A stretch of 14,478 nt of DNA from Kingella sp. (in: b-proteobacteria) (lineage in GTDB: Bacteria > Pseudomonadota > Gammaproteobacteria > Burkholderiales > Neisseriaceae): positions 1-14,478 of the forward strand of contig NZ_JAUMZV010000051.1 of NCBI RefSeq assembly GCF_030527935.1. The letters are read 5' to 3'. Numbering within the stretch: position 1 is the stretch's first letter; every line of letters starts with the position of its first letter. The notes under the pieces are model-generated. The model did no database searches. It was not told the DNA's origin and saw only the letters and a list, made by a program, of their open reading frames with translations. The position numbers were made by a program, and so were the translations under genes. Positions 1-7,382 of this stretch are shown here, piece by piece.

Positions 1-16
1 GAAATTCTAACTTAAT

Positions 17-949
17 GTGAATTTCCTGAGTTATCTAGGACAGCCCCAAATTTTTTATCCGCCTAAGGGCAGATGTTGGCGTTTTTCCGAAGACAAATTT
101 CAGGCTGCCTTAGCGGATAACCGCATTCTGTTCGGCAAAACGGGCAACAGCAAACCGCAATACAAACGTTTTTTAAGCGAAGCGCAAAGCAAAGGGCAAA
201 ATCCGTTTACGGTGTGGGCGCATCTGAATACCGCCACAGGCGCAACCAAAGAATTGATGCAGATTTTCGGCGAAAAAGTGTTTGATACGCCCAAGCCTGC
301 CGAGCTAGTGGAATACATCTTAACCATTGCCGCCCACCCCAACGCCATCATCCTAGACTCCTTCGCAGGCAGCGGCACAACCGCCCATGCTGTTTTGAAT
401 CTAAACAAACGCGATGGTGGTAATCGCCGTTTTGTCTGCGTGGAACTGATGGACTACGCGGAACAAACCACCGCCGAACGTATCCGCCGCGTGATAAACG
501 GCTACGGCAGCAAGCCTGAAACACAGGGCGGCACGGGCGGCGGTTTTGCGTTTTACCGCGTGGGCGACGCGCTGTTTGACGCGGAACGCAATCTCAACCC
601 CGCCGCGCCTGTTGCCGCTGTGCGCCGCTATATCGCCTATACCGAGGGTTTGCCCGTATCGGCGTTGCCCGAATGCGAAAGGCAGCCTGAAAACCAAAAG
701 CAGCCTGAAAATCCTGTTTCGCCGTATTTCTTGGGCGTAAACAACGGCACGGGCTATCTGTTCCACTACGAACCTGACCGCGCTACGGATTTGAGTTTGC
801 CGTTTTTGCAGACGGTACACACCGAAATGCTGCCTGAAAATCCCGAACGCTGGGTGGTCTATGCCGACCGCACGCTGCTTTCAGACGAGCAGATGAAACA
901 GCTCGGCATTATCTTCAAGCGCATTCCGCGCGATATTTCCAAATTGTAA
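17..949 (+). pseudogene. mod: Type III restriction-modification DNA methyltransferase (Mod), C-terminal part
   Basis: Mod transfers a methyl group from S-adenosylmethionine to adenine in the recognition site and provides site specificity for the Res partner. Visible here are a FYPPKGRCW segment (about residues 13-21), FDTPKP (89-94) and the SAM-binding motif I FAGSGTT (116-122), followed by a family-typical GTGGGFAFY stretch and an IPRDI-containing C-terminus. In beta-class methyltransferases the catalytic DPPY motif and the target-recognition region precede motif I; both are missing. The frame has a TAA at 8-10, and the other two forward frames are closed by base 20, so the N-terminal half does not run into this ORF. 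The GTG at 17 is only the first possible start and is unlikely to be a true one. The intact family is usually about 600 residues; 310 remain. Three exact or near DUS copies lie in the coding region and encode RQPEN/KQPEN peptides. Family assignment is confident; whether the break is mutation, rearrangement or an assembly edge is open. Confidence 0.85.
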
Positions 950-1021
950 ACACGCCGCCGCCGCATTGTTGGGCAGGCGAAAACCTTTGCGAACTTGAAA
1001 TACAGCAAGAAACAGTAAGCT

Positions 1022-1128
1022 CCGTCATTCCCGCGCAGGCGGGAATCTTGGTTAAATTCACTCAATAGATTGTTTTTTCGAATATTTTCTAGCATCAGGT
1101 AAGATTCTCGCCTGCGCGGAAATGACGG
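1022..1128. repeat. dRS3/NIME-like inverted repeat between mod and res
   Basis: Two 26-bp arms (1022-1047 and 1103-1128) are reverse complements with two mismatches and enclose 55 bp of unrelated AT-rich sequence. The left arm contains ATTCCCGCGCAGGCGGGAAT (1027-1046), which fits the 20-bp neisserial dRS3 pattern ATTCCC-N8-GGGAAT. Pairs of dRS3 around short unique spacers make up the neisserial intergenic mosaic elements known from N. meningitidis. It fills most of the 222-bp gap between mod and res, which in many type III systems abut or overlap. No gene lies in this gap. Confidence 0.85.
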
Positions 1129-1171
1129 CGGAAGGCGGCAGCGTTTGAAAAGAAACATCAGGATTTGAATT

Positions 1172-3886
1172 ATGGAATTGAAAAAATACCAGCAGCGCGT
1201 GATGGACGATTTGCAGGCGTTTTTGGACTGCCTGCTGCGCCCCGATTCAGGCAGCCTGAAAAATGTGTTTGCCGAATATTGGCAAAATAAGAGCATGGCG
1301 GCGGACAAAATCACGCCGTATTGCGACAAATTGGACGGCGTGCCGAATGTGTGTTTGAAAGTGCCGACTGCGGGCGGCAAAACGTTTTTGGCAGTCAATG
1401 CGCTGAAACCCGTGTTTGACGCGCGTTCGCACTACGGGCGGCAGCCGCCGCAAATGGTGGTGTGGCTTGTGCCGTCAGAAGCGATTTTGTCGCAAACGCT
1501 GAAAAATCTGCACGATGTGCAGCATCCTTACCGCAGGCGGCTGAACACGGATTTCGGCGGACGCGTGCAGGTGTTTGACAAGGAAGACGTGTTGCGCGGC
1601 AACGGTTTTGACGCGGATACGGTGCAAAGCGGCGTTTCTGTTTTGGTGATGACGTTTGACAGCCTGAAAGGGCGCAGCAAAGACACGCTGCGGGCGTTTC
1701 GCGAAAACGGCAATCTGGCTTCGTTTGCCGGCATGGTGTCGTCTGAAAGGCAGCCTGAAAACCTGTTGCCCGAATACGATGAAACGGCGTTGATTAATGT
1801 GTTGCGCGGTTTGAACCCGATGATTGTGGTGGATGAAAGCCATAATGCCGCCACGCCCTTGTCGCTGGATATGATAGGCAGCCTGAATCCGTGTTTTGTA
1901 CTGGAACTCACCGCCACGCCGCGCGAGTCCAGCAACATCATCAGCTATGTGGGCGCGAGTGCCTTGAAAAACGAGCAGATGGTAAAACTGCCCGTGATTG
2001 TGAGCCGCCAGCGCACACAGAACGAAGTGTTGATGGCGGCGGTAACGCTGCGGGCGAATTTGGAACGAGTGGCGGCAGGGGCGCAAAAACAGGGCGGCGC
2101 GTATATCCGCCCGATTGTGCTGTTTCAAGCCGAGCCGAAAAGCAAAGACGACAAGGCAACATTTGACAAAGTGAAACGCGATTTGACGAAACTGGGCATT
2201 GCGCCCGAACACATCGCCATCAAAACCGCCGACATCAACGAGTTGAAAAACCAAAACTTGCTTTCTCCCGAATGTCCGATACGCTTTGTGATTACGGTAA
2301 ACGCGCTCAAAGAAGGCTGGGACTGCCCGTTTGCCTACATTCTCGCCAGTTTGGCGAACCGCTCGTCTGAAACCGATGTTACGCAGATTGTCGGGCGGAT
2401 TTTGCGCCAGCCTTATGCCCACAACCATGCTTTGGCGGATTTGAATATCAGCTATGTGTTTACCTCGTCCGAACAGTTTGACCACACACTCGGCAAGGTA
2501 GCGGAGGGCTTGAACAAGGCGGGTTTCAGCGAACGCGATTACCGCATAGCAGAAACGGTGGAGCAAGATACCGCGCCGTCTGAACACAACAGGCAGCCTG
2601 AAAACGCAACGGCGCAGCCTGAGTTTGATTTGACTGGGGAGACAGCGCAGGATGACGACTGTTTCCGCCTGAACATCCCCGCAGATTTCAGGCTGCCTGA
2701 AACAAGCGCGGATACGGATAACGGCGTGCAGGAGACGACCGAAAGGCAGCCTGAAAACCAAAATCCCGTTGCAGAACACATAGCCCGCCTGCAACAGCAG
2801 GCTGCCGCCGCAGGACAGGCGTTTGCCGAACAGGCGGCGAAAAACGAAGCGCAGCAACAGCCGCCCGAGGAGATTAAAGACAAAATGAACACCCAAGCCA
2901 TACGCCCCGAATTTGCAAAAGAGCTGGCGGATTTCAGGCTGCCACAGTTTGTGTTTACTCAGTATTCGCAAGGGCTGTTCGGCGGTGGCGAAGCCCTGCT
3001 GCTGGACAAAGCCAACCTGCTGCAAGGTTTTGCGCTGGGCAAATGCGATTCCAACATCTCTTTCGGCAGCATGGATAGCTTCGTTTGGCTGGGCGATACC
3101 GACCAAAACGACCGTATTAGCTTCCAGCCGATGAAAGGCAGCGACAAACAGCATTTTATGAAAATGTTTGCCAAACAGTCCGCGCCCACCCAGCAGGCGC
3201 AGCTGGTGCAAAAGCTGTTTGAACTGGACGGCAGAAAAGCGTTTTACCCCATAGAAGACGGCGAAATCCGCAAATATCTCAGCCGTATTGTCGAAGACAT
3301 GGATGCCGAACGGCGCGAGCATTGTTTCAACCACACGCCGCAGTATTTCACCGAAATCAAACGCAAAATAGACATCCTCGCCGCTGCCTATGCCGAAACC
3401 GAGTTTGATAAAGGGCTGCAAACCCGCGACATCGTTATCCGCCCGCATTACCCGCTGCCGCCAAGCATCAACCCCAACAGGCTGCATCCGCTGGAAATTT
3501 CCAACAGCCTGTATAAACGGGAAGGCGAAATGAACGGCTTTGAAGCCGAAATGCTGCGTAAAATCCTTGCCGATGAAGCCGTTTCGCTGAAATGGTGGCA
3601 CAGAAACGACAGCCGAAAAGGCTTTTATATCAATGGCTTTATCAACCACTATCCCGATTTTGTGCTGATGACCGCACGCGGCACGCTGGTGTTGCTGGAA
3701 ACCAAAGGCGACCAGCTCGACGGCAGCGACAGCGCCGCCAAAATTCGTCTCGGCAAAGCATGGGAAAACGCCTGCCGCAGCTTGGGCGACGGGCGTAACT
3801 ATGCGTATATGATAGTGTTTGAACAGCAGAGAATTGACGGGGCTTATGGCTTGGCGGAGGCTTTGACGATGCTGGCGAGATTGTGA
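1172..3886 (+). CDS. res: Type III restriction enzyme, Res subunit (helicase/endonuclease)
   Basis: Res works in complex with Mod: an SF2 helicase-type ATPase moves or switches on DNA and a C-terminal nuclease cuts away from the recognition site. Motifs in order: Walker A VPTAGGKT (64-71), DESH box (221-224), motif III TATP (247-250), NALKEGWDCP motif V region (377-386), motif VI QIVGRILRQP (405-414), and a PD-ExK nuclease site with D829 in HYPDFVL and E843/K845 in LLETKGD. The 904 residues are close to full family length and the frame is intact. ATG 1172 is preceded by AGGA at a plausible distance. A Gln/Ala/Glu-rich linker (about 465-580) between ATPase and nuclease parts carries a cluster of DUS copies that encode RQPEN and FRLPE. 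With mod broken, Res would lack its specificity partner unless a functional mod exists elsewhere. Confidence 0.95.
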   Translation: MELKKYQQRVMDDLQAFLDCLLRPDSGSLKNVFAEYWQNKSMAADKITPYCDKLDGVPNVCLKVPTAGGKTFLAVNALKPVFDARSHYGRQPPQMVVWLVPSEAILSQTLKNLHDVQHPYRRRLNTDFGGRVQVFDKEDVLRGNGFDADTVQSGVSVLVMTFDSLKGRSKDTLRAFRENGNLASFAGMVSSERQPENLLPEYDETALINVLRGLNPMIVVDESHNAATPLSLDMIGSLNPCFVLELTATPRESSNIISYVGASALKNEQMVKLPVIVSRQRTQNEVLMAAVTLRANLERVAAGAQKQGGAYIRPIVLFQAEPKSKDDKATFDKVKRDLTKLGIAPEHIAIKTADINELKNQNLLSPECPIRFVITVNALKEGWDCPFAYILASLANRSSETDVTQIVGRILRQPYAHNHALADLNISYVFTSSEQFDHTLGKVAEGLNKAGFSERDYRIAETVEQDTAPSEHNRQPENATAQPEFDLTGETAQDDDCFRLNIPADFRLPETSADTDNGVQETTERQPENQNPVAEHIARLQQQAAAAGQAFAEQAAKNEAQQQPPEEIKDKMNTQAIRPEFAKELADFRLPQFVFTQYSQGLFGGGEALLLDKANLLQGFALGKCDSNISFGSMDSFVWLGDTDQNDRISFQPMKGSDKQHFMKMFAKQSAPTQQAQLVQKLFELDGRKAFYPIEDGEIRKYLSRIVEDMDAERREHCFNHTPQYFTEIKRKIDILAAAYAETEFDKGLQTRDIVIRPHYPLPPSINPNRLHPLEISNSLYKREGEMNGFEAEMLRKILADEAVSLKWWHRNDSRKGFYINGFINHYPDFVLMTARGTLVLLETKGDQLDGSDSAAKIRLGKAWENACRSLGDGRNYAYMIVFEQQRIDGAYGLAEALTMLARL

Positions 3887-4273
3887 ATAAGGCAGCCTGA
3901 AAATGGGTTTGGATGCTGATTTTAGAACCTGTATTCACTATTTTCATAGGCAGATTTGATGGCATAAAAGCGCGGATACAAGGCAAAAAGCACAGCAAGG
4001 TTGGACACCTTGCGAGCATTTTTAACGCGGTAGCCGCGTTTTTAGGGCATTAAAGATGCCTATGAAAATAGTGAATGAATACAGGTTCTTAGCTTCGCTC
4101 GTTTTCAGGCTGCATTGTGTGTTGTTGAGAAATAAGGCGGGTGTTTATTGCCTGCCTTTTGTTTGTGTTGGTTTTTTTGGGGGGGAGCAAGTGAGTTGTC
4201 CGTCCTAACGGTTTTTTCAGGCTGCTTATTGGGTTTACAACGCTATGCCTAATTAGGCAGCCTGAGAATCTGT
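3887..4273. other. Gene-free region between res and the acetyltransferase gene
   Basis: No credible gene. It holds an exact DUS directly after the res stop (3890-3901), a 164-bp mobile-element-like repeat (listed separately), a degenerate inverted DUS (4103-4114), an adjacent seven-T/seven-G run (4172-4185), and a degenerate DUS pair (about 4217-4263) that could form a hairpin downstream of the acetyltransferase gene. No T tract follows that hairpin on the - strand, so it is not a convincing intrinsic terminator. Confidence 0.7.
3925..4088. mobile_element. MITE-like element, subfamily 1, copy A
   Basis: A 164-bp non-coding element. Left terminal repeat at 3925-3952 (begins GAACCTGTATTCAC, ends CATAGGCA); the right one at 4057-4088 is its reverse complement with a 4-bp GAAT duplication. 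Both sides are flanked by TTA (3922-3924, 4089-4091), a probable 3-bp target duplication. Inside are box 1 GCGGATACAAGGC (3972-3984), a perfect hairpin GCAAGGT/ACCTTGC with a 5-nt loop (3995-4013), and box 2 AACGCGGTAGCCG (4024-4036). It is about 95% identical to copy B. There is no transposase ORF, so movement would depend on an enzyme encoded elsewhere. It sits between the two arms of a DUS pair downstream of res. Confidence 0.85.
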
Positions 4274-6580
4274 TCACATCAAATGCAATTTGGCTTCCAC
4301 CAGTCCGTTGTCATGCGGGTGTTTGTTGAGTGTGAAGCCGAGTTTTAGGGCGAGTTTTTGCATGGGGTGGTTGTCGGCAAGGATTTCGGCGCGCATTAGG
4401 GTGTGCCCTTGGGCTTTGGCGTGGGCGATAAGGTGGGTCATGAGTTGGTAGCCGATGCCTTGCCCTTGTAGTTTGTCGTCGATGATGATGCCAAATTCGC
4501 AGCTTGTTGGGATGGGGTCGGCGATGTAGTTGGCGTGGGCTAAGGGGGTGGGCTGGGGGCTGTTGGTGTGGAGAATTAGGGCGTGGTCGCGGTGGTAGTC
4601 GGGGCTGGCGAGTTGGGCGAGCAGGGCGGGGGGGGCTTCGCTGGCTTTGCTCATGAAGCGGGTGTAGCGGCTGTGTTCGCTTTGGGCTTGGATAAGCTGT
4701 TGGATTAGGGGGGCATCTTCGCTGCGTGCGCTGCGTAGGATGGCGGTGTCGCCGTTGCGCAGGGCGATGGTGTGCTGGGCGGGGGGGATGGGGGCGAGAA
4801 TGTTGGGGCTGCCTGAAAAGCTGTTGGGGTCTTGTAGGTTGAGTTTGATGCTGTGGTAGTGGCGGGGGCTGGTTAGGTGCAGGGTTAGGTCGTGGATTTC
4901 GGGCAGTTGGGCTAGGGTGTCGCTGGTGTTGAGTAGCCAGTCTTGCCATGGCTCGGGTGGGAGTTGCAGTTGGGCTAGGGCGTGGGCTAGGGCGGTGGGT
5001 TGGATGGGGGGGAGTAGGCTGATGCTGTGGCTGGCGGTGGCTAGGGTTAGGGTTTGCCCGATGGGTTCTTGTCGCGCCCATGTGAGTTGTAGCGCGGGGG
5101 TGTCGCTGCTGGGGGTTAGGTTTAGTGCGGCGAGCAGGGCGTTGCTGTTATTGCGGGTGGCGGGCAGGACGGCAACGGGTATCAGGGGGCGGATGTGTTT
5201 GTGCAGTTCTTCGGCGGCGCGGGCGGCTTGGGCGTAGTTGTGTGGGGGCTGGGTTTGGTGGCGTTGTTGGTTGTGATGGTGGTAGAGATTGAGCTGGGCA
5301 AGGGCTTGCAATGCGCTTTCAGGCTGCTTGAAGTGTAGGGTTTTGCGTTGGTTGAATAGGGCGCGGACTTGGGGGGTGTCTGCGCTGCCGAGCCACACGA
5401 GCAGCAGGGGTTTGCGGCTGTTTTTTTGCAGTGCGGAAACCATTTGTGCAACTTGGTGGCTTTCGGCGGTGTTTTGCCCTGCGTAGATGATGAAGATGGC
5501 ATCAATGTGGTCGTCTTGCAGGTATTGGGCGGTGGCAGCCTGAAAAGCGGGGGGCAGGGCATCGGTGGGCAGGTAAAGGGGGTTGTGGTGGCTGGGTTTG
5601 TAGGGCAGGTATTTGCTGATGCTGCGGATGGTGTGGGCTTGGGGTTCGGCGAGTTGCAGGTCGGTTTTGCGGTGTAGGGTTTTGAGCGCAAGGGTGCTGA
5701 TTTGGGGGCTGTTGCTGATGATGGCGATGCGTTTGCCGCGCCCGATGATGCCTGTGTGGATGAGTTTGGCTGCGCTGAAAAATTGTTCTAGGGTGTGGGC
5801 GATGAGAATGTGTTGGCGTTCTAGGGCTTGCAGTAGCAAGGCTTCGGCTTGGGGGTTGGTGTCGTGTAGGGTGATGAGTACGACCACGGGTTTGCGGCGG
5901 GCGGCGGCGGTGAGTGCGCTGATGAGCTCGCGCAGGTTGTCGTTGAGCGTGCTGATGTGCACCAGCAGGGCGGTGCTGCTGTTTTCGGCGGCGATGTGGT
6001 CAATGATTTGCCCTGTGCTCACGGGGTAGTTGTGGGTGTTTAGGGTGAGAAAGCGGCTGAATGTGATGTCGCGCTCTTGGGCGTAGCGGGCAACGCAGTC
6101 GGCGATGCTGGTGGATTGTCCGATGTAGGCGCAGGCTTTGGGCGTGTGTTTGGGCTGTTTGAAGAGTTCGGCTAGGCTGTTGCTGGGCAGGGAGATTAGG
6201 TTGATTTGGGCTTTGCGGGCGGCTTCGGCGGCGCGGTTGAGTTTGTTGTGCCATGCGGCGGGGGCGGAGTCTAGCTCGTTAATCAGGATAAGGTGGCGCA
6301 GGTGGATTTTGGCGGCTTCGCGGATGATGCTGGCGAGCTTGTCGGCAGACAGGACGATGATGGCTAAATCCAGCGGTTGCTCGGCGTGGGCTTCGCTGAT
6401 GTTGGCATAGGATTTTTGCCCGCCTATGGTTTTGTGGTTGGGGTTGATGGGGATGACGCTTTGGAATTGGGGCAGGGCAGCGAGCTGGGTATAGACTTGC
6501 CGTCCGATGCTGCCGATGCGGTCGGATGCGCCGATGATGGCGATGTGGGCGGGGGCGAATAGGGGGGATAGGGTTGGCAT
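4274..6580 (-). CDS. Pat-like protein acetyltransferase: acyl-CoA synthetase-like body plus C-terminal GNAT domain
   Basis: It resembles the YfiQ/PatZ/Pat family, which acetylates protein lysines with acetyl-CoA, classically acetyl-CoA synthetase. The 768 residues begin with a CoA-binding Rossmann-like domain (IIGASDRIGSIGR, about 15-27), continue with a succinyl-CoA-ligase-like domain (ACAYIGQSTSI; KPVVVLI) and end with a GNAT domain (about 604-755) with acetyl-CoA motif QGQGIG (705-710). The loop that carries SHTGALAG with the phospho-histidine in active NDP-forming synthetases is not visible, and the ATP-grasp region is short and degenerate, so the synthetase part is probably a sensor. ATG 6580 is chosen because AAGGA precedes it at good spacing; the frame stays open upstream to 6775, but only through DUS copies and a repeat end. 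Base composition is odd: the coding strand is C/A-rich and G-poor, and the protein is rich in His, Gln, Asn and Pro. It follows dgkA and the GyrI-like gene on the same strand. Confidence 0.8.
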   Translation of the reverse strand: MPTLSPLFAPAHIAIIGASDRIGSIGRQVYTQLAALPQFQSVIPINPNHKTIGGQKSYANISEAHAEQPLDLAIIVLSADKLASIIREAAKIHLRHLILINELDSAPAAWHNKLNRAAEAARKAQINLISLPSNSLAELFKQPKHTPKACAYIGQSTSIADCVARYAQERDITFSRFLTLNTHNYPVSTGQIIDHIAAENSSTALLVHISTLNDNLRELISALTAAARRKPVVVLITLHDTNPQAEALLLQALERQHILIAHTLEQFFSAAKLIHTGIIGRGKRIAIISNSPQISTLALKTLHRKTDLQLAEPQAHTIRSISKYLPYKPSHHNPLYLPTDALPPAFQAATAQYLQDDHIDAIFIIYAGQNTAESHQVAQMVSALQKNSRKPLLLVWLGSADTPQVRALFNQRKTLHFKQPESALQALAQLNLYHHHNQQRHQTQPPHNYAQAARAAEELHKHIRPLIPVAVLPATRNNSNALLAALNLTPSSDTPALQLTWARQEPIGQTLTLATASHSISLLPPIQPTALAHALAQLQLPPEPWQDWLLNTSDTLAQLPEIHDLTLHLTSPRHYHSIKLNLQDPNSFSGSPNILAPIPPAQHTIALRNGDTAILRSARSEDAPLIQQLIQAQSEHSRYTRFMSKASEAPPALLAQLASPDYHRDHALILHTNSPQPTPLAHANYIADPIPTSCEFGIIIDDKLQGQGIGYQLMTHLIAHAKAQGHTLMRAEILADNHPMQKLALKLGFTLNKHPHDNGLVEAKLHLM

Positions 6581-6752
6581 GGGGATGTCCTTGTGTTTTG
6601 GGTTTTCAGACTGCCTATTGGGTGGGGGATAAGGGCGGCCTGAAACGGAGTTGAGCGAAGCTAAAATGGATTGTGGCGGTGTGGTGCAGATGTAAACGGG
6701 GTGATTTGATGTTTTCAGGCTGCCTATTGTGCTGAGGATTAAGGCAGCCTGA
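6581..6752. repeat. Upstream region of the acetyltransferase gene with two inverted DUS pairs
   Basis: No gene. An exact inverted DUS at 6714-6725 faces a one-mismatch copy at 6742-6753, forming a hairpin that ends against repeat copy B. A second, degenerate pair lies nearer the gene (TTCAGACTGCCT at 6605-6616 and GGCGGCCTGAAA around 6634-6645). At 6653-6667 the string GAGCGAAGCTAAAAT is the reverse complement of the reconstructed empty target site of repeat copy A. No convincing promoter was recognised. Confidence 0.65.
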
Positions 6753-6912
6753 GAACCTGTATTTACTATTTCCATAGGCAGATTTTATGACATAAAAGCG
6801 CGGATACAAGGCAAAAAGCACAGCAAGGTTGGACACCTTGCGAGCATTTTTAACGCAGTAGCCACGTTTTTAGGGCATAAAAGATGCCTATGAAAATAGT
6901 GAATACAGTTTC
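6753..6912. mobile_element. MITE-like element, subfamily 1, copy B
   Basis: A 160-bp element in the same orientation as copy A, differing by about eight substitutions and lacking the 4-bp duplication. The 28-bp terminal repeats are at 6753-6780 and 6885-6912. The central GCAAGGT/ACCTTGC hairpin is unchanged; the inverted repeat around box 2 is damaged (AACGCAGTAGCCACGTT). The flanks are TGA on the left and TAA on the right, so the target duplication is imperfect. The left end abuts a DUS, and the right end forms the last base of the stop codon of the GyrI-like gene. Confidence 0.83.
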
Positions 6913-7382
6913 TAATCATCCCAACGCTCTTCCGCCATCGCCACATCCCCCGCCACGCCCACATAAACCCTACTCGCGCCGTGCTGCGGATAGCTGGCAA
7001 AATCCGTGTCCAACCGCCGCTCGGGCAACGCCGCCGCTTGCTGCCAAGCCTGCGCCGCCGCGTGATGCGATGCGTCGGGCAACGTGGCGACTTGGTAAAC
7101 CTGCGGCGGCACAATCCATTCGCACGCGCCATCGGGCAACGGCGCATCGGTGCTGGCCAAATGCCCAATCAGCAAAATATAGCCCGAAGCGTGATACAAA
7201 TGGCGCAGCACATACACGCTGCGGCTAAACGCAGGCAAAGCATCTTTCAGGCTGCCTGAATGCCAGCGTTCCCACGCCAACGCCATATCCTGCGCTTCGC
7301 GGCTAAAACTAATCGGTATCGCCATGCCCATCACGCGAAACGCAGGCAGCTCGGTCGTCTCCCATTTTATGTTTACGCGCAT
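6912..7382 (-). CDS. GyrI-like / AraC-effector-binding-domain protein
   Basis: A stand-alone effector-binding domain of about 156 residues, the fold found in E. coli SbmC/GyrI and at the C-terminus of AraC- and MerR-type regulators. Supporting features are an N-terminal beta strand with FRVMGMAIP, a central LIGHLAS strand, the IVPPQVYQVATL segment, and the late pattern RRLDTDFASYP followed by VYVGVA, which matches the family's two-repeat layout. No DNA-binding domain is present, so it may bind small molecules or a protein partner; the ligand is unknown. I prefer ATG 7382, which overlaps the dgkA stop by a few bases and suggests translational coupling; ATG 7397 is five codons upstream, and neither has a strong ribosome binding site. 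An exact DUS (7246-7257) encodes GSLK. The stop codon TAG (6914-6912) straddles the junction with repeat copy B. Confidence 0.65.
   Translation of the reverse strand: MRVNIKWETTELPAFRVMGMAIPISFSREAQDMALAWERWHSGSLKDALPAFSRSVYVLRHLYHASGYILLIGHLASTDAPLPDGACEWIVPPQVYQVATLPDASHHAAAQAWQQAAALPERRLDTDFASYPQHGASRVYVGVAGDVAMAEERWDD

Noticed and set aside
859..1398. 179-residue - strand frame containing PPSFPRRRES and DSRLRGNDG
   Set aside because: These peptides are translations of the dRS3-like inverted repeat, which is often misannotated as protein.
1475..3649. 724-residue open frame antisense to res
   Set aside because: It lies wholly within a gene with all type III Res motifs; its composition (Phe/Arg/Gln/His-rich) is that of an antisense shadow and no domain is visible.
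4172..4185. Seven-T/seven-G run as a phase-variation tract
   Set aside because: It is not within or just upstream of a credible gene; the 62-residue frame around it is made of DUS and repeat sequence.
4311..5081. 256-residue Pro/Arg/His-rich open frame on the - strand
   Set aside because: Alternative frame of the acetyltransferase gene, caused by its C/A-rich coding strand.
6581..6775. 65-residue N-terminal extension of the acetyltransferase
   Set aside because: It would begin inside the terminal repeat of copy B and run through DUS copies; the ATG at 6580 has a good ribosome binding site and starts the conserved domain.
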